Assembly: GCA_041623475.1 (NCBI GenBank)
Contig: JBFJWU010000128.1
Location: 1-8,882 of the forward strand
DNA: 8,882 bases
Reading direction: 5' to 3'
Source of the DNA: JBFJWU01 sp041623475 [NCBI: bacterium]
Lineage (GTDB): Bacteria; J088
Within the stretch, counting starts at the first letter, position 1. Each line of letters starts with the position of its first letter. The notes beneath the pieces are model-generated. The model searched no databases. It saw nothing but the letters and a program-made list of their open reading frames with translations, and was not told the origin of the DNA. Positions 5,458 through 8,882 of this stretch are shown here, one piece after another. Made by a program: the position numbers and the translations under genes.

Positions 5458-7380
5458 ATGGACATTTATCGCAAAGTATATGATGCGGCCGCCACCGATC
5501 GTGACCGATTCTGGTCAGGCGCGGCCAGCCAGCTGCATTGGCACAAACCCTGGGAGCAGGTACTGCGCGACGATGACGCACCGTTCTACAAATGGTTTGC
5601 GGGCGGACAATGCAATATCTGCTACAACGCGCTGGACCGACACGCCAAAGAACGAGGCGGACAATTGGCCCTCGTCTATGACAGTCCGGTTACAGGCTCA
5701 AGATGCGAATTCACTTACGACCAATTGCTGGATCAAGTATCCAGGTTTGCATCAGGGCTGCAGCAGCTGGGAGTTGAACAGGGCGACAGGGTCCTGATCT
5801 ATATGCCCAATATGCCCGAAGCAATTATTGGCATGTTGGCAACGGCACGTCTGGGTGCAATCCATTCGGTTGTTTTTGGCGGTTTTGCGCCCAAAGAACT
5901 GGCACACCGCATTGAGGATGCCCAACCGAAAGTCATCTTGACGGCGTCATGCGGGATCGAACCCGGACGGATAATTGAGTACAAACCGCTGGTCGACCGG
6001 GCGATCGAGCTGGCTGGGCACTCGCCCAGACACACGGTCGTCAGGCAACGTCACCAGGCACCGGCCGATCTTTCAATGCCACGCGACCTGGATTGGGCAG
6101 ACATTGCCGGAACCGAAACGCGCGCCGACTGCGTTTTTGTCGAGTCCAACGAACCGCTGTACATCCTGTACACGTCTGGAACGACGGGTGTACCCAAGGG
6201 CGTCGTCCACGACCAGGGCGGCACGATGGTTGCACTGGACTGGAGCATGCGCAATATTTACGGCGTTGCATCAGGAGATGTCTATTGGGCGGCATCGGAT
6301 ATCGGCTGGGTTGTCGGTCACTCATACATGGTTTACGGGCCGCTGCTTGCTGGCTGCACAACTGTTATTTACGAAGGTAAGCCGGTCGGCACCCCGGATG
6401 CAACAGCGTTCTGGCGTGTCATGTCGGAAAACAAAGTGAACGTCTTCTTTACCGCCCCAACTGCATTCCGTGCGATCAAGAAAGAGGACCCCGGCGCCGA
6501 TCTGGTTAACCGGTTCGACCTGTCAGCATTACGTAGGATATTCCTGGCTGGCGAACGGGCCGATCCCGATACCATTCACTGGGCAGAAGACGCGCTGGAA
6601 TTACCCGTGATCGACCACTGGTGGCAGACCGAAACCGGTTGGCCAGTTGCGGCCAACCCCGTCGGCATCGAACTGTTGCCCGTCAAGTACGGATCAGCGT
6701 CAGTCCCCGTTCCCGGATACGACATTCGCGTCCTGGACGAGGGCCGCAACGAAATGCCTGCGGGCCAAACCGGTGCCATCGTCATTAAGTTGCCTTTGCC
6801 ACCAGGCACGTTACCGACGTTGTGGCAAAACGACGAGCATTTTGTGCACACCTATCTGGAAACGTTTCCGGGATATTACGAAACAAAAGATGCCGGCTAT
6901 ATCGACGAGGATGGCTACGTCTTTGTAATGGCCCGCACCGATGACATTATCAACGTTGCCGGTCATAGACTGAGTACGGGGGGAATTGAGGAACTTATTT
7001 CTGAACATCCGGATGTCGCCGAGTGTGCGGTCATCGGTGTCAACTGCGGCATGAAGGGCCAGTTGCCGGTCGGCCTGCTGGTCCTGAACAGTGGTGTTTC
7101 CCGCCCGCCCGACGAGATCATTGATGAAACGATCCTGCACGTTCGCGAAAAACTGGGTGCTGTGGCAGCGTTCAAGCAGGCGGCCGTTGTCGACCGTTTG
7201 CCCAAAACCAGATCGGGTAAGGTCCTGCGAGGCACGATGCGCAAGATTGCCGACAGTGAGCCCTGGAAGATGCCGGCAACGATTGATGATCCTGCGATTC
7301 TTGACGAAATTGCGGCAGCCCTTAAGTCCCTCGGCTACGCCGGCAACGACGCTAAAGTCGACGATTCAGACCTCGACTAA
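5458..7380 (+). CDS. prpE: Propionyl-CoA synthetase (PrpE/ACSS3-type acyl-CoA synthetase)
   Basis: 640 residues, a complete AMP-forming enzyme close to the usual PrpE length. It activates a short-chain acid with ATP to an acyl-AMP and transfers it to CoA, in the cytosol. Visible motifs in order: phosphate loop YTSGTTGVPKG (238-248), DHWWQTETGWP (386-396), the hinge ARTDDIINVAGHRL (492-505) and the C-terminal PKTRSGKVLR (582-591), whose Lys588 is the catalytic lysine also acetylated in this family. GIEPGRIIEYKPLVD (166-180) and WWQTETGW fit the propionyl/ACSS3 branch better than acetyl-CoA synthetase, although acetate may also be used. The end is an acidic tail (KVDDSDLD). The ATG has GAGGAG 5 bp upstream. 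No 2-methylcitrate genes are present, so the usual prp operon context is absent and the symbol reflects the protein family only. It is convergent with the symporter gene. Main alternative: an acetyl-CoA or other short-chain acyl-CoA synthetase. Confidence 0.5.
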   Translation: MDIYRKVYDAAATDRDRFWSGAASQLHWHKPWEQVLRDDDAPFYKWFAGGQCNICYNALDRHAKERGGQLALVYDSPVTGSRCEFTYDQLLDQVSRFASGLQQLGVEQGDRVLIYMPNMPEAIIGMLATARLGAIHSVVFGGFAPKELAHRIEDAQPKVILTASCGIEPGRIIEYKPLVDRAIELAGHSPRHTVVRQRHQAPADLSMPRDLDWADIAGTETRADCVFVESNEPLYILYTSGTTGVPKGVVHDQGGTMVALDWSMRNIYGVASGDVYWAASDIGWVVGHSYMVYGPLLAGCTTVIYEGKPVGTPDATAFWRVMSENKVNVFFTAPTAFRAIKKEDPGADLVNRFDLSALRRIFLAGERADPDTIHWAEDALELPVIDHWWQTETGWPVAANPVGIELLPVKYGSASVPVPGYDIRVLDEGRNEMPAGQTGAIVIKLPLPPGTLPTLWQNDEHFVHTYLETFPGYYETKDAGYIDEDGYVFVMARTDDIINVAGHRLSTGGIEELISEHPDVAECAVIGVNCGMKGQLPVGLLVLNSGVSRPPDEIIDETILHVREKLGAVAAFKQAAVVDRLPKTRSGKVLRGTMRKIADSEPWKMPATIDDPAILDEIAAALKSLGYAGNDAKVDDSDLD

Positions 7381-7384
7381 GACC

Positions 7385-7423
7385 GGGGCCGGCCCCTTGC
7401 TCAACCGCGCGCCTGGCCGCGTT
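7385..7423. terminator. GC-rich dyads between convergent genes, possible bidirectional terminator
   Basis: The 45 bp between the synthetase and symporter stop codons contain the perfect palindrome GGGGCCGGCCCC (7385-7396) and an imperfect hairpin whose arms are CAACCGCG and CGCGTTG (7401-7423, one bulged C). Position between convergent ends supports a termination role, but neither stem is followed by a T-run on either strand, so an intrinsic terminator is not demonstrated. Confidence 0.5.
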
Positions 7424-7425
7424 GT

Positions 7426-8847
7426 CTATCGAAAGGCAGAAATCCGGGTATCTGCCAGGTCCGCCTGCCCTGCCCGACTCAACGCCAGTCCAACAACGAG
7501 CGACGCGGCGATTGCAGGGAATACGCCGTATGTTTGCGACGACAGGCCTGTCCAGGACCAGACCGCAAATGTCACAGTCCCGGTCAATACGGTGGCGACA
7601 GCTGACATCTCCTGAAAGCGGCGTCCCGCCGCATACAAAAGGATTAACGGGGCAAAAGACGCGCCGAGGGTCCCCCACGCATCCAGGACCATCTGGAATA
7701 CAGTTTTGTTGCCCGAAACTGAAATCAAAAACGAAATGACGACTATGGCCAAGGTCGCCATCTTTGCGCGCTTCAAACTGCCTGGCCCTGCAACCAGGTC
7801 AACCGATACAGCTGCCGAACAGGCCAGGACCAGCGAATCTGCCGTTGACATCGTCGCGGCAAACAGCCCCGCCAGCACCAGGCCCACCAGTGGCGGTGGC
7901 AACAGGTCCTGTGCCAGTCTTGGCAGTGCCAATTCAGCATCGAAGCCCTCAATTTCGGGCAACAGCAGTCGGGTAACCAGACCGACAATAATCGTTGCCG
8001 AGTAGAACAAGACATACCATCCGTAGTACCATACGCGGACCTGGCGAATATGCTTGACATCATTGAACGACATGAACCGGACAACAATGTGCGGCTGCCC
8101 CAGGACTGCGACTACGGCGAACAACCACGAAACGACCATCATAATGGCTGCGACAGGCGCCTCCCCATCGAACCAATCCACATAACCAGGTTCGACCATC
8201 GTCAGGTTGCCCCAGAGCAGCGACCACCCTCCCGCCTGGTCGACACCCACGATCATAAGCATTACCATCGCGCCAAGCATCACAAACGACTGCGCTGCGT
8301 CTGTCCAGATACTGGCTCTAATGCCACCGGCGATGCTGTAGATAACGACAATTATGGCCCCGGCAATTGCCCCGGACTCGACACGCCAGTTGAAAACGGC
8401 ATGCAAAGCCTTGCCACCGGCCTTCAGTTGGGCCGCCGCGTAAACACAGAGGAATACCAGTGTCAGAATGGCTGCAAGGCGACGTACGGTCGGGAAATGC
8501 TCGCCCTGCCACCGGGACAATAACTGTGAATACGAACCAACATCATCCCGCGACGCGGTATTTCTCAGTCGCTTCCAAACCAGATACGATGCGCCCATAT
8601 CGCCCGCGATCCATCCGAGCATCAACCAGACCGAGGACCATCCTGTCAGATAGGTGGCACCGATCATTCCGATAAACATGTAACCGCTGTTGTTGGACGC
8701 AACGGCCGACAGTCCGGCCAACCACGGCGGCACATCCTTGCTGGCAAGGTAGTAATCGTCCACTGTGCCACGACTGCGGACCGCGGACGCTGCCCCCAGC
8801 ACTGCAAAGCCTGCCAGGAACCCCAGGAACCAGACGGCCGCGCTCAT
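7426..8847 (-). CDS. Sodium:solute symporter, PutP-like (SSS family)
   Basis: 473 residues with about 12-13 hydrophobic segments, so an inner-membrane secondary transporter using a sodium gradient. PutP-like signatures are DYYLASKDVPPWLAGLSAVA (31-50), the broken first core helix ASNNSGYMFIG (50-60), GGIRASIWTDAAQSF (174-188), LGQPHIVVRFMS (249-260) and FAATMSTADS (329-338). Ser334-Thr335 align with the residues of PutP that line the second sodium site. The position of PutP Asp55 is Asn52 here, by alignment from memory. Proline is the substrate of the named family, but SSS specificity is hard to read from sequence and the adjacent synthetase could hint at a carboxylate. The frame stays open to the window edge, so an upstream start is possible; ATG at 8847 is chosen because it begins directly before the first helix and has GGGA 8 bp upstream. 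The gene is convergent with the synthetase. Family call is confident, substrate is not. Confidence 0.5.
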   Translation of the reverse strand: MSAAVWFLGFLAGFAVLGAASAVRSRGTVDDYYLASKDVPPWLAGLSAVASNNSGYMFIGMIGATYLTGWSSVWLMLGWIAGDMGASYLVWKRLRNTASRDDVGSYSQLLSRWQGEHFPTVRRLAAILTLVFLCVYAAAQLKAGGKALHAVFNWRVESGAIAGAIIVVIYSIAGGIRASIWTDAAQSFVMLGAMVMLMIVGVDQAGGWSLLWGNLTMVEPGYVDWFDGEAPVAAIMMVVSWLFAVVAVLGQPHIVVRFMSFNDVKHIRQVRVWYYGWYVLFYSATIIVGLVTRLLLPEIEGFDAELALPRLAQDLLPPPLVGLVLAGLFAATMSTADSLVLACSAAVSVDLVAGPGSLKRAKMATLAIVVISFLISVSGNKTVFQMVLDAWGTLGASFAPLILLYAAGRRFQEMSAVATVLTGTVTFAVWSWTGLSSQTYGVFPAIAASLVVGLALSRAGQADLADTRISAFR

Positions 8848-8882
8848 TCCGGCAGTCCCGCTATCCGGCGTCGTTGCGCATC

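Noticed and set aside
5415-5482. Upstream open frame of 22 codons overlapping the synthetase start
   Set aside because: Its ATG overlaps the candidate -10 hexamer, so it would not be transcribed, and it lacks a ribosome-binding site.
8050-8523. 157-codon plus-strand open frame antisense to the symporter
   Set aside because: The translation is rich in His, Arg, Asp and Asn without any fold signature and mirrors the hydrophobic codons of the symporter.
8861-8882. Possible last codons of an upstream minus-strand gene (MRNDAG then TAG), 13 bp before the symporter start
   Set aside because: Only seven codons are visible before the window ends, which is too little to call a gene; the symporter's own frame is also open to the edge.

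Overview
The window looks like ordinary chromosomal DNA of a Gram-negative bacterium, moderately GC-rich. An outer-membrane-type beta-barrel protein, a PilZ protein, a PrpE-type acyl-CoA synthetase and a PutP-like symporter together suggest a proteobacterium, most likely an environmental gammaproteobacterium. The taxon is inferred from protein style only. There is no rRNA, tRNA, CRISPR array, insertion sequence or phage gene that I can support.

Layout. (1) Positions 1-1463, plus strand: the 3' part of a gene for a TolB-like propeller fused to a probable outer-membrane beta-barrel. Its start lies outside the window. (2) Positions 1659-4283, minus strand: a CASTOR/POLLUX-like ion channel with two RCK-type domains, followed 51 bp downstream by a secreted Tll0287-like (DUF3365) c-type heme protein. 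They form a likely two-gene unit. (3) Positions 4430-5187, minus strand: a PilZ (c-di-GMP-binding) protein and a stand-alone CheB/CheY-like receiver. The two are separated by 2 bp, and the receiver's ribosome-binding site lies inside the last codons of the PilZ gene. (4) Positions 5188-5457: a 270-bp divergent control region with two tight GTCAC-centred palindromes, one of them filling the spacer of a candidate promoter for the next gene. (5) Positions 5458-7380, plus strand: a full-length propionyl-CoA synthetase-type enzyme. (6) Positions 7426-8847, minus strand: a sodium:solute symporter of the PutP type, convergent with the synthetase and ending 45 bp from it.

How the genes may work together. 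The channel and heme protein could be a membrane ion-flux module with a periplasmic redox or ligand sensor. The PilZ-receiver pair could join c-di-GMP and phosphorelay input. The synthetase activates short-chain acids such as propionate, and the adjacent symporter imports an organic solute that may or may not be its substrate. Every gene belongs to a known family. The most unusual item is the pairing of a plant-nuclear-channel-like protein with a His/Cys-ligated heme protein candidate. I see no clearly undescribed system.
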